From Acidiphilium sp. C61 (GTDB taxonomy: Bacteria > Pseudomonadota > Alphaproteobacteria > Acetobacterales > Acetobacteraceae), in the NCBI RefSeq assembly GCF_902712915.1, contig NZ_CACTIA010000005.1, forward strand, positions 930,001 through 994,000: a stretch of DNA of 64,000 nt. The letters run 5' to 3'. The notes under the pieces are model-generated. The model saw nothing but the letters and a program-made list of their open reading frames with translations, searched no databases and was not told the DNA's origin. Below, piece after piece: positions 41,020 through 50,660 of the stretch (positions within the stretch are counted from its first letter, which is position 1; each line of letters begins with the position of its first letter). The position numbers and the translations under genes are program-made.

Positions 41020-41952
41020 ATGTCGCTCAGCGATTCCGACCGTATCGAGATCGAGGCCGCGCGCGCCGAAACCGCGGCGACCCGTCGCGCCACCGTGCCT
41101 GCCCTAGAGGCCATGCTTTTCAACGCGATTCCGGTGCTCGATCACGGCTTCGTCCGCGTTGTCGACTATATGGGCGACGATGCCGCTGTGGTTCAGGCGG
41201 CCCGGGTCTCTTATGGCCGTGGCACCCGCAAGGTCAGCGAGGACGAGGGGCTGATCCGCTACCTCATGCGCCACCGGCATTCCACACCCTTCGAAATGTG
41301 CGAGATCAAGCTGCATGTGAAGCTGCCGATCTTCATCGCACGCCAGTGGATCCGCCATCGGACGGCGAATGTGAATGAGTACTCTGCCCGCTATTCGGTG
41401 ATGGACCGCGAATTCTACATCCCAGCCCCTGCGCAACTCGCAGCCCAGTCAGCCAACAACCGCCAGGGGCGGGGCGATCTGCTCGAGGGCGACGAGGCCG
41501 CCGAGGTATTGGCCATGCTACGCGCCGATGCCGAGCGGAATTATACTCATTACGAGCACATGTTGAACGAAGGCGGCGCCGACACGTCCCGCCGCGGCCT
41601 GGCGCGCGAGCTGGCACGGATGAACCTGACGCTCAACACCTATACCCAGTGGTATTGGAAAACCGACCTTCACAACCTGTTCCACTTCCTGTCCCTGCGT
41701 GCCGATCCTCACGCCCAGTATGAAATCCGGGCGTATGCCGAGGCCATGCTCGGCATCGTCCGCGCCTGGGTGCCGGCCAGTTGCCGGGCTTTCGAGGAGT
41801 ACCGCATGGGGGCCGCAACCTTTTCGGCGACGATGCTCGCCACGCTGCGCAGGATGCTGGCCGGCGAACAGGTCGATCAGGCTCAATCCGGCCTGTCGAA
41901 ACGTGAATGGGAAGAGATGATGGCCGGTCTCGCCCCACCTGGGCCACGCTGA
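41020..41952 (+). CDS. thyX: FAD-dependent thymidylate synthase ThyX
   Basis: 310 residues from the ATG at 41020. The ThyX signature RHR-x7-S is [11 protein letters not shown] at 112-122. Other conserved parts are [20 protein letters not shown] and [18 protein letters not shown]. The enzyme converts dUMP to dTMP using methylene-tetrahydrofolate, FADH2 and NADPH. A start at 40957 would add 21 residues from the repeated leader; the family alignment favours the shorter form. Confidence 0.95.
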   Translation: MSLSDSDRIEIEAARAETAATRRATVPALEAMLFNAIPVLDHGFVRVVDYMGDDAAVVQAARVSYGRGTRKVSEDEGLIRYLMRHRHSTPFEMCEIKLHVKLPIFIARQWIRHRTANVNEYSARYSVMDREFYIPAPAQLAAQSANNRQGRGDLLEGDEAAEVLAMLRADAERNYTHYEHMLNEGGADTSRRGLARELARMNLTLNTYTQWYWKTDLHNLFHFLSLRADPHAQYEIRAYAEAMLGIVRAWVPASCRAFEEYRMGAATFSATMLATLRRMLAGEQVDQAQSGLSKREWEEMMAGLAPPGPR

Positions 41953-42090
41953 CCGGCAGCAATCGTTTTTTGACGAAATATTTCGCTTGCTGGCACTTAT
42001 ATCCTTGACGAGACGCGCAACTTTCCGCGCAATGATATGTAATCCGGGTGCGGACAAGGTACCGGCCCGAGGGACTGCGAGGAGCACAGT

Positions 42091-43317
42091 ATGAATCGCG
42101 ACCACCCGTTCATCGCCCAATGCGACAAGGCCCTGGCCGATATCCGCGCCGCAGGGCGCTATCGTCGCTTCGTGGCGCTGGAGAAGCTGGCTGACCGCTT
42201 TCCGTATTACAAGGTGACAATGGAAGGCCGCACCCAGGATATCCTGGTCTGGTCCTCGAATGACTATCTGGCCATGGGCACCGATCCCGAGGTGATCGAG
42301 GCCTCGATCGAGGCTGCGCGCACGATGGGCGCCGGTGCCGGCGGGACGCGCAACATCGCCGGTTCCTCGCCGATCCACGTCGCACTGGAGGCGGAGCTTG
42401 CCTCGTTGCATGGCAAGGATTCCGCCTTGCTCTTCACCTCGGGCTACGTCTCGAACCAGGCGACGCTGACCGCGATCCTGAACTCGATGCCAGGCTGGCA
42501 TGTGTTTTCCGATGCGCAGAACCACAATTCGATGATCGTCGGCATCAAGGGTGGCAAGGAGGCGACGGTGCATGTCTTCGCCCATAACGACCTCGCCGAT
42601 CTCGAAGCCAAGCTGGCGGCAGCACCAGCCGATGCGCCGAAGATGGTTGCCTTCGAAAGCGTCTATTCGATGGACGGTGACATCGCCCCGATCGGCGCGA
42701 TCTGCGACCTTGCTGACAAATACAACGCCATCACCTATCTCGATGAGGTTCACGCCGTCGGCATGTATGGCCCGCACGGCGCCGGCGTCTCCGAGCGGGA
42801 CGGCGTTGCCCATCGCCTCACCATCATTGAGGGCACGCTGGCCAAGGCCTATGGCTGCCATGGCGGCTACATCGCAGGCGATGCGAGCGTGATCGATTAC
42901 ATCCGCTCGGTCGCGGCCGGCTTCATCTTCACCACCGCCCTGCCCCCGCCCACCGTTGCCGCGGCACTCGCCTCGATTCGTCGGCTGAAGGTCGACCAGG
43001 CTCGCCGCGATACGTTGTTCGAGCGGGCAAACCTGCTGAAATCGAAATTCGATCAGGCCGGACTGCCACGGCTGCCGACGGAAAGTCACATTGTGCCGCT
43101 TATGATCGGCAACGCAGCACGGGCGACCGAAGTCTCGATGCGACTGATCCGCGAATTCGGCATGTATGCGACACCGATCAACTATCCGACGGTACCTGCC
43201 GGAACGGAGAGGCTGCGATTTACCCCTGGTCCCAAACACACCGAGGCGATGATGGACAAACTGGTGCAGGCACTGCGCCATATCCTGTCGGGAGAGCAGG
43301 GAACGGCAGCGGCCTGA
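42091..43317 (+). CDS. hemA: 5-aminolevulinate synthase
   Basis: 408 residues of the alpha-oxoamine synthase family. The PLP lysine is Lys252 in [14 protein letters not shown]; the glycine-rich [13 protein letters not shown] and [11 protein letters not shown] motifs are present. It condenses glycine and succinyl-CoA in the Shemin pathway of tetrapyrrole synthesis, characteristic of Alphaproteobacteria. Upstream TTGACG boxes (41970, 42005) lack well-spaced -10 partners. Monocistronic, ending 48 nt before the tRNA. Confidence 0.97.
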   Translation: MNRDHPFIAQCDKALADIRAAGRYRRFVALEKLADRFPYYKVTMEGRTQDILVWSSNDYLAMGTDPEVIEASIEAARTMGAGAGGTRNIAGSSPIHVALEAELASLHGKDSALLFTSGYVSNQATLTAILNSMPGWHVFSDAQNHNSMIVGIKGGKEATVHVFAHNDLADLEAKLAAAPADAPKMVAFESVYSMDGDIAPIGAICDLADKYNAITYLDEVHAVGMYGPHGAGVSERDGVAHRLTIIEGTLAKAYGCHGGYIAGDASVIDYIRSVAAGFIFTTALPPPTVAAALASIRRLKVDQARRDTLFERANLLKSKFDQAGLPRLPTESHIVPLMIGNAARATEVSMRLIREFGMYATPINYPTVPAGTERLRFTPGPKHTEAMMDKLVQALRHILSGEQGTAAA

Positions 43318-43364
43318 TTCGATCTTGCAGGGTGAGCCAAGCCTCGTTATAGGCTCCGGGATAT

Positions 43365-43440
<76 letters not shown>

Positions 43441-44378
43441 TTTAAATCAATGACTTACCGCCCATTTTCGGGTGTCATTGATCCCCCTTCCCTGAAAATA
43501 TGCCTCGCGGATGCTTCGCAAACCACCGGACAGGATGACGCGGAGTGACGTAATCACGGTTGCGTGATCGTCTCCGCCGCTCTCGATTCGTCCGCCTCGC
43601 CGGGCGGGGATTAGGGGATTAGGCAAGCAATACGCATACACGCACGCGCGTAGGGGTGGCGGCATGTTGCGGCGGTGACTGGCTCACTTGTGGACTGTCG
43701 CACGTGGTGCAGCACCGGAAGCCTCGCCCCGCTACCTACGAACGCCACCATGCCCAGCAGGCGAGGCATAATCCCGTTTCCATAGGATCGTGAGACGTCA
43801 CCGGCACTGAACAGCTACGGCACCTTATCCCCTCGGGGATATGTCCAGTCTCAAAGTATGAGGTTTCGTCAGGTGACGCGCCGCCTTGTGTGGCGTCGAT
43901 AATCTCGAATGATATTTCCAAAATACGCCTCAAATTCAGAAAAAATATCAGGTAGGCCGATCTAATACGCTCTTTTAGATTTGGCGCATGATATGGTTAA
44001 TTTCCCATTTAAGGAATATTTATCTCCGCAGGGTGCGCGGCCTCGGCGGCGGATCAGGCGGCGAGGTCTCACCTCCGGCCCAGCAACTTTGGGTCCTTCC
44101 CCAGCCATGCGACCGGCGGGGATTTCGCCCGCCCTGTCTCCGGCTGGGTGCAGGTCCGCAAAACCTGTCCGCAGTCCGCACCGGGCGCGGTCCTGTTTTC
44201 TGCCTGTAGAAACAGCGGCAGGGGGCGTGGCACTTCAACGCACTTTGCGATGATCCAGCCGGGGGACGGCATCCCGGATCGGCTGGGACTTTTCCCGTCG
44301 CCCCCCGCGCGCGTTCAGTTGCAACGGTTTGTTGTGCGAGGTGTCACGCCTTCGGTTGGTTGGACACGCGCGCGGCGG
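43441..44378. other. unassigned segment of the integrated element
   Basis: 938 nt with one plausible short minus-strand gene (43736-43933). Around 43930-44020 it is AT-rich and could hold promoters or a replication origin. From 44020 to 44370 it becomes very GC-rich with several overlapping open frames on both strands and a hairpin CCAGCCG/CGGCTGG (about 44253-44285). None of these frames is recognisable. A regulatory RNA, origin or cargo gene could be hidden here. Confidence 0.6.
43736..43933 (-). CDS. possible small zinc-ribbon protein (65 aa)
   Basis: Starts at TTG 43931-43933; the frame is open a little further upstream but without ATG. It has two CxxC pairs, CRSC and CLAC, 20 residues apart, as in a zinc ribbon, after an acidic N-terminus. 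Codon use is less GC3-biased than the host. Placed alone beside attL; no known family. Confidence 0.4.
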   Translation of the reverse strand: MRRILEISFEIIDATQGGASPDETSYFETGHIPEGIRCRSCSVPVTSHDPMETGLCLACWAWWRS

Positions 44379-44648
44379 TTACCCGTTGCTCGCCGGTTCC
44401 GCTTCCCCCAGCCGATCAGGCTCATAGCCTCGCACACGGATTGCAGGATTTCCGCGCCTTTCCCGCCATTGTCGATGCTTCCACCCGGCACCCGACAGAA
44501 TCGCCCCTATTTCGGCGGGCGTGACATTCCAGGCGGGGAACGCGGCACGGCAGGCGGCGTGCAGGGCTGGTGTCGCAACCCGCCCCTCGCCGGATGCAGC
44601 AGCCAGAGCGCGGGCCAGTAGCAGCACAAGCCCGGCAGCGTCCTTCAT
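44379..44648 (-). CDS. small protein of integrated element (89 aa)
   Basis: Starts at ATG 44646-44648, overlapping the previous stop by 4 nt (ATGA). Composition is helical with an Arg/Trp-rich middle (GWKHRQWRERRG), perhaps DNA-binding. Last gene of the replication operon. Family not recognised. Confidence 0.6.
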   Translation of the reverse strand: MKDAAGLVLLLARALAAASGEGRVATPALHAACRAAFPAWNVTPAEIGAILSGAGWKHRQWRERRGNPAIRVRGYEPDRLGEAEPASNG

Positions 44649-44848
44649 GGTCCGGTCTCCAATGTGAACGCCAGCAGCGGGGCCATGTCGCGGGCGGCGG
44701 CCTCGATAACGGCTGGATGATCGGCTCTTGGCGTCTCGCCCAGCCGGGCCAGCAGTTCGGACCATTGCCGATCCAGCACCCGGATTGCGGCATCGTGCGA
44801 CCGGCGGGCGGAGATGATCCGGGCGCGGAGTTCGGCCTTCGTCGTCAT
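44645..44848 (-). CDS. small helical protein of integrated element (67 aa)
   Basis: Starts at ATG 44846-44848, overlapping the upstream gene stop by 4 nt. Sequence is predominantly alpha-helical with alternating charge (MTTKAELRARIISARRSH and RQWSELLARLGE). No family is recognised. The ATGA overlaps on both sides are the main evidence that it is real. Confidence 0.6.
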   Translation of the reverse strand: MTTKAELRARIISARRSHDAAIRVLDRQWSELLARLGETPRADHPAVIEAAARDMAPLLAFTLETGP

Positions 44849-45276
44849 GTCCGCACCTCCCGCACCTGCCCAGCGCCAAGCGGCGGATGGCACGCCATGC
44901 AGCGCCAGCCCTTCGGCCTCTCCGCCTCGCACCACCAGGACGCACCCCGGCAGCACCGGCAGCGCGCGCTGGGCGTCGGCTGGATCGTCGGATCAGCCCA
45001 TGAGACCGGCAAGTGATGCGGCACCGCCGCCGCCGTGTCTCCCGATCCCTCCGCGATTACGGCGGCGCGTTCCTCGCCCTGATAAGCCGCCTCGTTATCG
45101 GCCTCGGCCAGCAGTTCGGCGGCGAGGGCATCCCGCCGGGCGCGGGCCTCGGCCATCAGTGCGGACGGCACCCGGCTAGCGTGCTGCACAACAGGGCGTT
45201 GCCCCCTCAGCACCACCTCCGCCCCGGCGGCGCGAAGCCGGGGCAGTAGCGGTGAGGTGGAAAGGGCGGCGCTCAC
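44845..45276 (-). CDS. TubC_N-like / zinc-finger protein of integrated element (143 aa)
   Basis: GTG start overlapping the stop of the replication gene by 3 nt (GTGA). Residues about 8-60 (LLPRLRAAGAEVVLRG...RRDALAAELLAE) resemble the small TubC N-terminal docking fold often attached to phage and plasmid primases. The C-terminus has CRCC and CMAC pairs 15-16 residues apart, a likely zinc finger. Probably an accessory of the preceding primase; function inferred. Confidence 0.65.
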   Translation of the reverse strand: MSAALSTSPLLPRLRAAGAEVVLRGQRPVVQHASRVPSALMAEARARRDALAAELLAEADNEAAYQGEERAAVIAEGSGDTAAAVPHHLPVSWADPTIQPTPSARCRCCRGASWWCEAERPKGWRCMACHPPLGAGQVREVRT

Positions 45277-47837
45277 AGTTCCACCTCATCCGAAAAAATT
45301 TCGCTCCACCCCCCATTCGGGTCACTGCCAAAACTGACAAAAGCCCCGCTAGGGTCACTTTTGGCGGTTTTGTCAGTTCCCGGTTTGGGAGCCTCATAAA
45401 AATTTTTCCGATAGATCGCGCTGGGGCGGCCTCCGGTCGTCTCGGTCTTCACCACGACATGATGAAAGTCTGCCAGCACCTCTAGCGCCCGTTCCGTCGC
45501 TACCCGGTCAAGCCCGGCCCAGCCCCGCCGGTAAACGTCGCGGGCGGTGAAGGTCTCCGGCAACTCGGGGAGCCGCCCCGCCAGCAGCAGCGCCGCGACC
45601 ATGCCGGGGTCGAGGATTTGAGCGTATAGGCGGCGGGCGTGGCTCTCCAGGTATTCAGTCCAGCGGATCGCGCGGGAGACATGCCTTGCACCCACCGCCG
45701 GAGCGTCGGGCGTGTCGATCAGGTGGAAGATCAGGGCCAGCGACGGCACCAGAGAGCGATATTTCGTCAGATGCGCTTCAAGCGCCGGGGGCATGTCTTC
45801 GGCATAAAAGCGCCGCTCGAATACCTCCCGCCAAGCGTTGAAAGCGTCCTGCCCTGCATCGTCAAAACGGATCGTCGGAATCTCGGTCGAGGTCGGGTCT
45901 CCAATCTGATCCAGCCGCTCGAATACCGTATAGGCGCGGGTCTTCGCGGTCGTATCGGGCCACTCGTCAACGTTGCGCCAATCGTCGCCACGATCCGGCC
46001 AGACCAGCAGTTGCATACGCTGCAACAAGCCATCGTCCCCAGCCCCGCCCGCATTGGCTTGTGCGATGTATGAACGCAGTGGTCCCGGCTGGATTCCGCC
46101 CATCAGGGAGACGCAAGCGGCGTCGATTTCTATGGTTCCGCGCCCGATCCGGTCATAGGTGTAAGCCCCGTTCCCGTTCCAGGCTTCAAGATAAAATGCC
46201 CGGTCGTTCTCATGACCGTCCTTGTCCATCGAACGCAGCAGCCCGATCAGTTCATCCCGGAACAACAGCATCCCGCGCGGCGTCTCGATCAGCAGTTCGC
46301 CTAGCTTTTCAACGGTCGGGTCTTGCGTGACGTAACGGCGGCGGACAGGCGGCTTAATATCCTCGTCGTCCGCCCCCATCGCCGCGCGGGCGGCCTTTTC
46401 CGGGTCGTCGCCCGCCTTCATAGCTTCCCTGATGCTTCGCCCAGCGCTCTTTGTTCGCTCTTTCGCTACCAGCTTCGCTATCGATCCGTTCAACTCGTAT
46501 TCGGCAACCTCCCGCTCGTATTTCTTCCGGGCCTCGATTTCCAATCGAGACAGAATTTTCCGGGCTTCGGCAATCGCCGGGGTCTTCATGAGCGAAGGGC
46601 GACCGACAACAGCCCCCCAGAGATTCGGCACCACAAGCCAGTCATCCCGCCGTTTTGGGTATATCCCCATCTGGCGACCGATCACGGCGCTTGCGGTGAC
46701 GATGGCAGCGACGGCGGGGAAGTCAGGCGGGCATTGCATCCGGTTTGCAATGTCCAGCACCCAAGCCCGGAAGGCATCGGGCAGGAGGTCGCCGGCAAAG
46801 GATGCGACCGGCGGCAAGGAATCCGGCAACGGGATCGGGGCTATCGAGGTTTCGGGCCACCCCTCGGCATCGCGCGCGCTCTCGGTCTGCCCTTCGCTTA
46901 CGGTTGCCTTGTCGTATATCCGCCGGAGTTCCCTACCCCCTGCTTCATTGCCCTTTTCGGCGGTCCATTCGGCTGTTGCGGGATGCTCGCGGAGAGCGGC
47001 GGCCATATCCTCATATGACCAGCCCACCGCCTTCAATGCCGCGCCCAGCATCATCGCGGCCTCGCTCCGGCTTCCGCACTTGTCGAGACGGTCGAGCGCG
47101 CGGCTCAGGCGCGGCGTCGAGGCGGCGGCGCGGTCGAGACGGTCGAGGATATCCCCGGCGGCGGGTGCGGCTTGTGCGGGCTTCCCATGCGGTGCGGCGG
47201 CCATCTTCCGGCCCTTAAATGCCGGGCCAACTTCGCGGATCAGCCGGAGTAAGTCATCGGTCGGGATCAGTTCGATTGCCTTCGGCGTTCCGGCAAGGTG
47301 ATCGTCCGTTACCGCAAAGTAGCGGTTCCCCAGGTGCAACTCGATAGCGGGCGGATGGTCGCCACCACCGCGTTGCCACAGTTTGCCGTAGTCGGTTCCC
47401 ATAGCCTCGCGGAGTTTGGGCAGGTCATCGGCGTGATAGCGGAAATACAGCTTCGCGCCGGTCTGGCTGGGGCTTACTTCGGCATAGGTCGGGATCATGT
47501 CGATAACGTCCCCGGCCCATGTTTCCATGTGTCCGGTTTCGGGATCGCGGCAGGTATCTAGGTCGATACCGCCCAGCCGGTAGCCATCGCCCAGATCGGA
47601 CAACTCGATTCCGATACCACCTGCCCCATCCTGCACGATACGGCGCGCGGCGGCCTCGGCCTTGTCTCGGGTTGCCCAGGTTGAGGGATCGTTTGCCTTG
47701 GCGGGGTAGCCCGTTGCGGGGTTCAACGGCTCTTTCGTCGGTTTACTGTTCCGGTCGATTATGTGCCACGCCACCCAAAGCGGGCGGGATGCGAGGGCAT
47801 CGAGGTCAGGCGCGGCGGGGATCGTGATTCCGTCCAT
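45273..47837 (-). CDS. PrimPol-like N-terminus plus DUF3987 ATPase, replication protein
   Basis: 854 residues. The N-terminal ~200 resemble phage-type primase-polymerases: IDLD at 91-94 (metal-binding acidic pair) and SPSQTG at 122-127. A middle segment is helical. From about 345 it is a DUF3987-type domain with a Walker-A-like GRPSLMKT at 412-419 and acidic LLFRDEL at 524-530. Such fusions are replication initiators or helicase-primases of satellites and small mobile elements. The start shares bases with the upstream small gene's stop (TGATG). Confidence 0.82.
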   Translation of the reverse strand: MDGITIPAAPDLDALASRPLWVAWHIIDRNSKPTKEPLNPATGYPAKANDPSTWATRDKAEAAARRIVQDGAGGIGIELSDLGDGYRLGGIDLDTCRDPETGHMETWAGDVIDMIPTYAEVSPSQTGAKLYFRYHADDLPKLREAMGTDYGKLWQRGGGDHPPAIELHLGNRYFAVTDDHLAGTPKAIELIPTDDLLRLIREVGPAFKGRKMAAAPHGKPAQAAPAAGDILDRLDRAAASTPRLSRALDRLDKCGSRSEAAMMLGAALKAVGWSYEDMAAALREHPATAEWTAEKGNEAGGRELRRIYDKATVSEGQTESARDAEGWPETSIAPIPLPDSLPPVASFAGDLLPDAFRAWVLDIANRMQCPPDFPAVAAIVTASAVIGRQMGIYPKRRDDWLVVPNLWGAVVGRPSLMKTPAIAEARKILSRLEIEARKKYEREVAEYELNGSIAKLVAKERTKSAGRSIREAMKAGDDPEKAARAAMGADDEDIKPPVRRRYVTQDPTVEKLGELLIETPRGMLLFRDELIGLLRSMDKDGHENDRAFYLEAWNGNGAYTYDRIGRGTIEIDAACVSLMGGIQPGPLRSYIAQANAGGAGDDGLLQRMQLLVWPDRGDDWRNVDEWPDTTAKTRAYTVFERLDQIGDPTSTEIPTIRFDDAGQDAFNAWREVFERRFYAEDMPPALEAHLTKYRSLVPSLALIFHLIDTPDAPAVGARHVSRAIRWTEYLESHARRLYAQILDPGMVAALLLAGRLPELPETFTARDVYRRGWAGLDRVATERALEVLADFHHVVVKTETTGGRPSAIYRKNFYEAPKPGTDKTAKSDPSGAFVSFGSDPNGGWSEIFSDEVEL

Positions 47838-48013
47838 CAGCGCGACTCCCGCCGGTCCAGCCGGGCGAAGCCGAAAACCAGTGCGGTTTGTCGGTCGTCG
47901 TAACGCTGGATCGCGGAGACGATGCAGCGGCGCGGGGGTTTCGGGCGGACAGTCAGCACCCGGCGGCGGGGGGCCTCGGGGTAGCGGCGGATCAAATGCT
48001 CGGGGTAGAGCAA
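47837..48013 (-). CDS. small basic protein of integrated element (58 aa, TTG start)
   Basis: An uninterrupted frame from TTG at 48011-48013 to a stop at 47837-47839 that overlaps the replication gene start (TGATG). AGAAAGG lies 8 nt before the TTG. The product begins (M)LYPEHLIRRYPEAP and is rich in Arg, ending RLDRRESR. The coupling, spacing and lack of stops argue for a real gene; no family is recognised. Confidence 0.55.
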   Translation of the reverse strand: MLYPEHLIRRYPEAPRRRVLTVRPKPPRRCIVSAIQRYDDRQTALVFGFARLDRRESR

Positions 48014-48121
48014 GGGCGTAGCCTTTCTATCGGGGCCACGCTGGGGGTTGACTGGAAAGGGTTAGAGTCTCAGAGGTAGCTTGCTAAGTTTACTGAGGGT
48101 TTTTTTGTTCTCTAGCCCTGT

Positions 48122-48153
48122 CCCGCCCGCCCCTTTGCGTGGCGGGTTTTTTT
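48122..48153 (+). terminator. plus-strand terminator against the element operon
   Basis: CCCGCC pairs with GGCGGG (48141-48146), followed by seven T. It is antisense to the alpA-to-replication operon and lies exactly at the alpA stop. A second T-run (TTTTTTT around 48105) precedes it. The transcript it ends is not identified; it may be an antisense RNA from within the operon. Confidence 0.7.
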
Positions 48154-48367
48154 ATGCAGCCAGTGCGGCGATTGATCGGGTTTTGATCCTTACGGACGTT
48201 CCGATCTTGACCGCTTCCAGTCTCCCGGCAGCAATCCAGCGGCAACAAGTTGGGCGGCTTATTCGTAATGTCGCGCACGCCTCAGCAATCGTTGCCAGTG
48301 CAGGGGGTGATGTTAAGTCAATCGGTCGGGGTGGACTTGAGATTTTCGGCAAGGTCGCTCCTTTCAT
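48152..48367 (-). CDS. AlpA/excisionase-like HTH protein
   Basis: 71 residues from ATG 48365-48367. The HTH_17 excisionase pattern is clear: IAEACATLRISRPTCCRWIAAG followed by KIGTSVRI. Such proteins control excision and integrase genes of P4-like elements. The frame is open upstream to 48499, with another ATG at 48409, so the start is uncertain. A 38-codon frame (48318-48434) carrying the thyX-like leader overlaps its start. Confidence 0.75.
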   Translation of the reverse strand: MKGATLPKISSPPRPIDLTSPPALATIAEACATLRISRPTCCRWIAAGRLEAVKIGTSVRIKTRSIAALAA

Positions 48368-48434
48368 CTGTTGCGATTCGGTGAACCGCTGTGACTTTCC
48401 TATGCCCATCGGGCGCCATCGGCAAGAATGGCAT
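48318..48434 (-). CDS. possible leader peptide overlapping alpA (38 aa)
   Basis: ATG at 48432-48434 opens [12 protein letters not shown], the same 12 residues as the thyX leader frame, then continues to a stop at 48318-48320 inside alpA. Two substitutions against the thyX copy are both synonymous in this frame. Short length and lack of other evidence keep the call tentative. Confidence 0.35.
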   Translation of the reverse strand: MPFLPMAPDGHRKVTAVHRIATDERSDLAENLKSTPTD

Positions 48435-48446
48435 CTTTCACAGCCG
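48398..48446 (-). promoter_or_regulatory. alpA copy of the thyX-type leader segment
   Basis: The reverse complement matches 40945-40993 at 47 of 49 positions. It ends 30 nt before the alpA ATG, close to the 26 nt seen at thyX. Function unknown. Confidence 0.6.
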
Positions 48447-48499
48447 TAGGGATTTTCGCTTGCTTGATTGGTAGCGTGTAAATCTCCGCCCGTTAGCAC

Positions 48500-49714
48500 T
48501 CATGCCCACCCCCGAATCGGCACCACCTCCGCTGCGCCATTCTCGATACCGTCGAGGGCATCGGCCAAGAGTTGCAGGGCCTCGGCAACTTGGGGGCGGT
48601 AACGGGATTTGTTGTAGGTGCTGGCAAGCGCTGAATGAATCGCAACATGGTTCAGCGCCGCTTCAACGATGTCGGGCATGATGCCCATCTCGCCCAGCAG
48701 CGTTGCTCCCGTTCGGCGTAGGTCGTGGCGATGCCATCCGGCAGTATTGCTCGCCCGCTGGATCGCGACGGTTGCCTTGTGCCAGTTCGAAAGCCTCCCG
48801 CCCGTCCCGGTCGGAAACAGGTAATCAACAGGGCCGGCATCATCCGGTTTGATTGCGGCAAGCAGTTCGCGCGCTTGCCGGGAAAGGGGGATCAGGTGCG
48901 GTATTTTGTTTTTGGGCTGGATAATGATCCAGGTCCCCGCCTCTAGGTCCACGTCCCGCCATCTCGCATCAACGGCCTCGTCGCGCCGGGCCAGCGTCAG
49001 CAGGATGAACCGCATACAGGCGGCGTAAGGGGTCGAGCCCGCTTTCAGCAGCGGCAGCAGCCGGGCCAGTTCATCGCGGGATAGAACACGGTCCCGCCGC
49101 CCAGGTGACGCGGGCGGCCTCAAGGCGGCCATCTCCGCCGGCACATAAGCGCGGCCCGGCGCGCTCGCCCATTTCAGGGCCGGGCGAATGTAGCGCACCG
49201 CCGCACCGGCAGACTGCCGCGCCGGCCAGCCATCGGCGGCAAGTTGCAGATCAACCAGCGTGATCTTGGGTAACGGAACGTCGATCAGTTTCCCGAACAC
49301 GCTCTTGATGCGGCCTATCTGCTCCGGCCAGCTTCGCAGGTGTTCCCCGTGCAGCTTGGCATAGAGGTCCAGCAGCGCGCCCAGCGTTCCGATACCGTCC
49401 CGCCCTTCCTTGGCTATCTGCCGCCGCCGCCGGGCGTCCGCTATGGGGTCGGCTCCGCCCTTCACTTCGGCCCGGACGATAGCGCCACGGGCGCGGGCGT
49501 CGGCAATGCCCATCTGGGGGTATTCCCCCACCGGAAACCGCCTCAGGCTCCCCCAGCCATCGCGGCATGCCATGACCCAAGCGCGCCGGCCTCGGGGCGT
49601 GATGCGGAGACGGAGACCGGCGGTAGCTGAGTCGATCAGTTCGATCATCTTGCCGGTTTCGTTCACCCGGCGGATCGCGGAATTGATCGCAGTCTCGGTC
49701 AATCGGACGGTCAT
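48500..49714 (-). CDS. int: tyrosine-recombinase integrase (P4-type)
   Basis: 404 residues. An N-terminal DUF4102-type arm-binding region (about 25-95) precedes the core-binding and catalytic domains. Likely catalytic residues: Arg243/244 in TLARRDEA, Lys270, His330-x-x-Arg333 in HDLRRTGA, His356 and Tyr367 in STYNKSRY. The gene is adjacent to attR as usual. It recombines the tRNA-Thr 3' end. Confidence 0.95.
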   Translation of the reverse strand: MTVRLTETAINSAIRRVNETGKMIELIDSATAGLRLRITPRGRRAWVMACRDGWGSLRRFPVGEYPQMGIADARARGAIVRAEVKGGADPIADARRRRQIAKEGRDGIGTLGALLDLYAKLHGEHLRSWPEQIGRIKSVFGKLIDVPLPKITLVDLQLAADGWPARQSAGAAVRYIRPALKWASAPGRAYVPAEMAALRPPASPGRRDRVLSRDELARLLPLLKAGSTPYAACMRFILLTLARRDEAVDARWRDVDLEAGTWIIIQPKNKIPHLIPLSRQARELLAAIKPDDAGPVDYLFPTGTGGRLSNWHKATVAIQRASNTAGWHRHDLRRTGATLLGEMGIMPDIVEAALNHVAIHSALASTYNKSRYRPQVAEALQLLADALDGIENGAAEVVPIRGWA

Positions 49715-49892
49715 GCCTTGTGCCTCGCTTTGTGCCTCTCCCGTGCTTCATGGAATCCCGGATAGCATGAAGCAGGTTGAAACAACCTGAAACAGCCCTA
49801 AGGCATAGTTCAGGCATTATGCAAGGCTTTTCGGAACACTATCAGGGTGGGATAAGGCGGCTTGATACAGGGTGAGGCGGTCAAACTACCTT

Positions 49893-49939
49893 ATTCGTAA
49901 TCAGTAGGTCCCCAGTTCAATCCTGGGTGTCGGCACCAT
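49893..49939 (+). repeat. attR, 47-bp direct repeat
   Basis: Exact copy of the tRNA-Thr 3' portion, without the 5' half, so it is not a second tRNA gene. The 178 nt between it and int contain an inverted repeat GCTTCATGG/CATGAAGC (about 49752-49780) and repeated TGAAACA motifs that may be recombinase arm sites. Confidence 0.95.
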
Positions 49940-49981
49940 CTTTGTAACGCTGCCTCGAAGCCTCCATCGCGATGGCGCCTC

Positions 49982-50413
49982 TCACGAGACGATATAGGCC
50001 CTCAGGGAGTCGACCTCGAATTCGGCCTCCTCGATCCGAGCCTTGACGAGATCGCCGATGCTGACCAGCCCCGCGAGTGTATCGTCCTCGAACACGGGGA
50101 GATGACGGCACCGATTGGTGGTCATGGCCAGCATGGCGTCCAGAATGGTGACATCGGGCGTGCATGATGCGACCAGTCGTGTCATCAGATCCGCCACGGT
50201 GCGGTTTTTGATGTCGCCATCAAGGTCACCTACGGCTCTCATGATGTCCCGTTCGGACAGCATGCCGATAAGTCGGCCGGCATCGTCGACCACCGGCGCC
50301 GCACCAATCCGCTTCGCTGCAAGAAACCTCGCGGCCTGGGGTATCGACTGACGCCCCTTGAGGACGACAGCCCCCCAGCCCTTCTGATCGAGAATTTGTC
50401 GAATTGTTGTCAT
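49982..50413 (-). CDS. CBS-domain pair protein
   Basis: 143 residues containing two CBS domains (about 12-65 and 75-130), recognised by SIPQAARFLAAKRIGAAPVVDDAG, GMLSERDIMRAV, and the second repeat's MTTNRCRHLPVFEDD and GLVSIGDLVKARI. CBS pairs bind adenosine nucleotides and sense energy state. Sits alone between attR and the nuo operon. Confidence 0.9.
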   Translation of the reverse strand: MTTIRQILDQKGWGAVVLKGRQSIPQAARFLAAKRIGAAPVVDDAGRLIGMLSERDIMRAVGDLDGDIKNRTVADLMTRLVASCTPDVTILDAMLAMTTNRCRHLPVFEDDTLAGLVSIGDLVKARIEEAEFEVDSLRAYIVS

Positions 50414-50660
50414 CGCTTGTTCTCCGCAGTGGCGATACGGCTCTTGTCACGAACGCCGGAAAGAGAACGAGACCAGCGCGCGCAAGACGACCATTGCTCA
50501 AAGCTCCCCTTGGACATCCGATCAAAATGACCAGTCGGCGAAGTCTGGGAGCCGTTCCAGTATCCCGGTCTCAAAACTATGATCCCTCCGCTCGCGCAGG
50601 ACCAGTACTTAAATGATCTGCGCGCGGAGCCAGCCATGCAAAACGCAACTGCATCTTAAA

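Noticed and set aside
49893..49939. Second tRNA-Thr gene at the right end of the element
   Set aside because: Only the 3' 47 nt are present; there is no acceptor 5' strand, D-arm or complete anticodon stem. It is attR.
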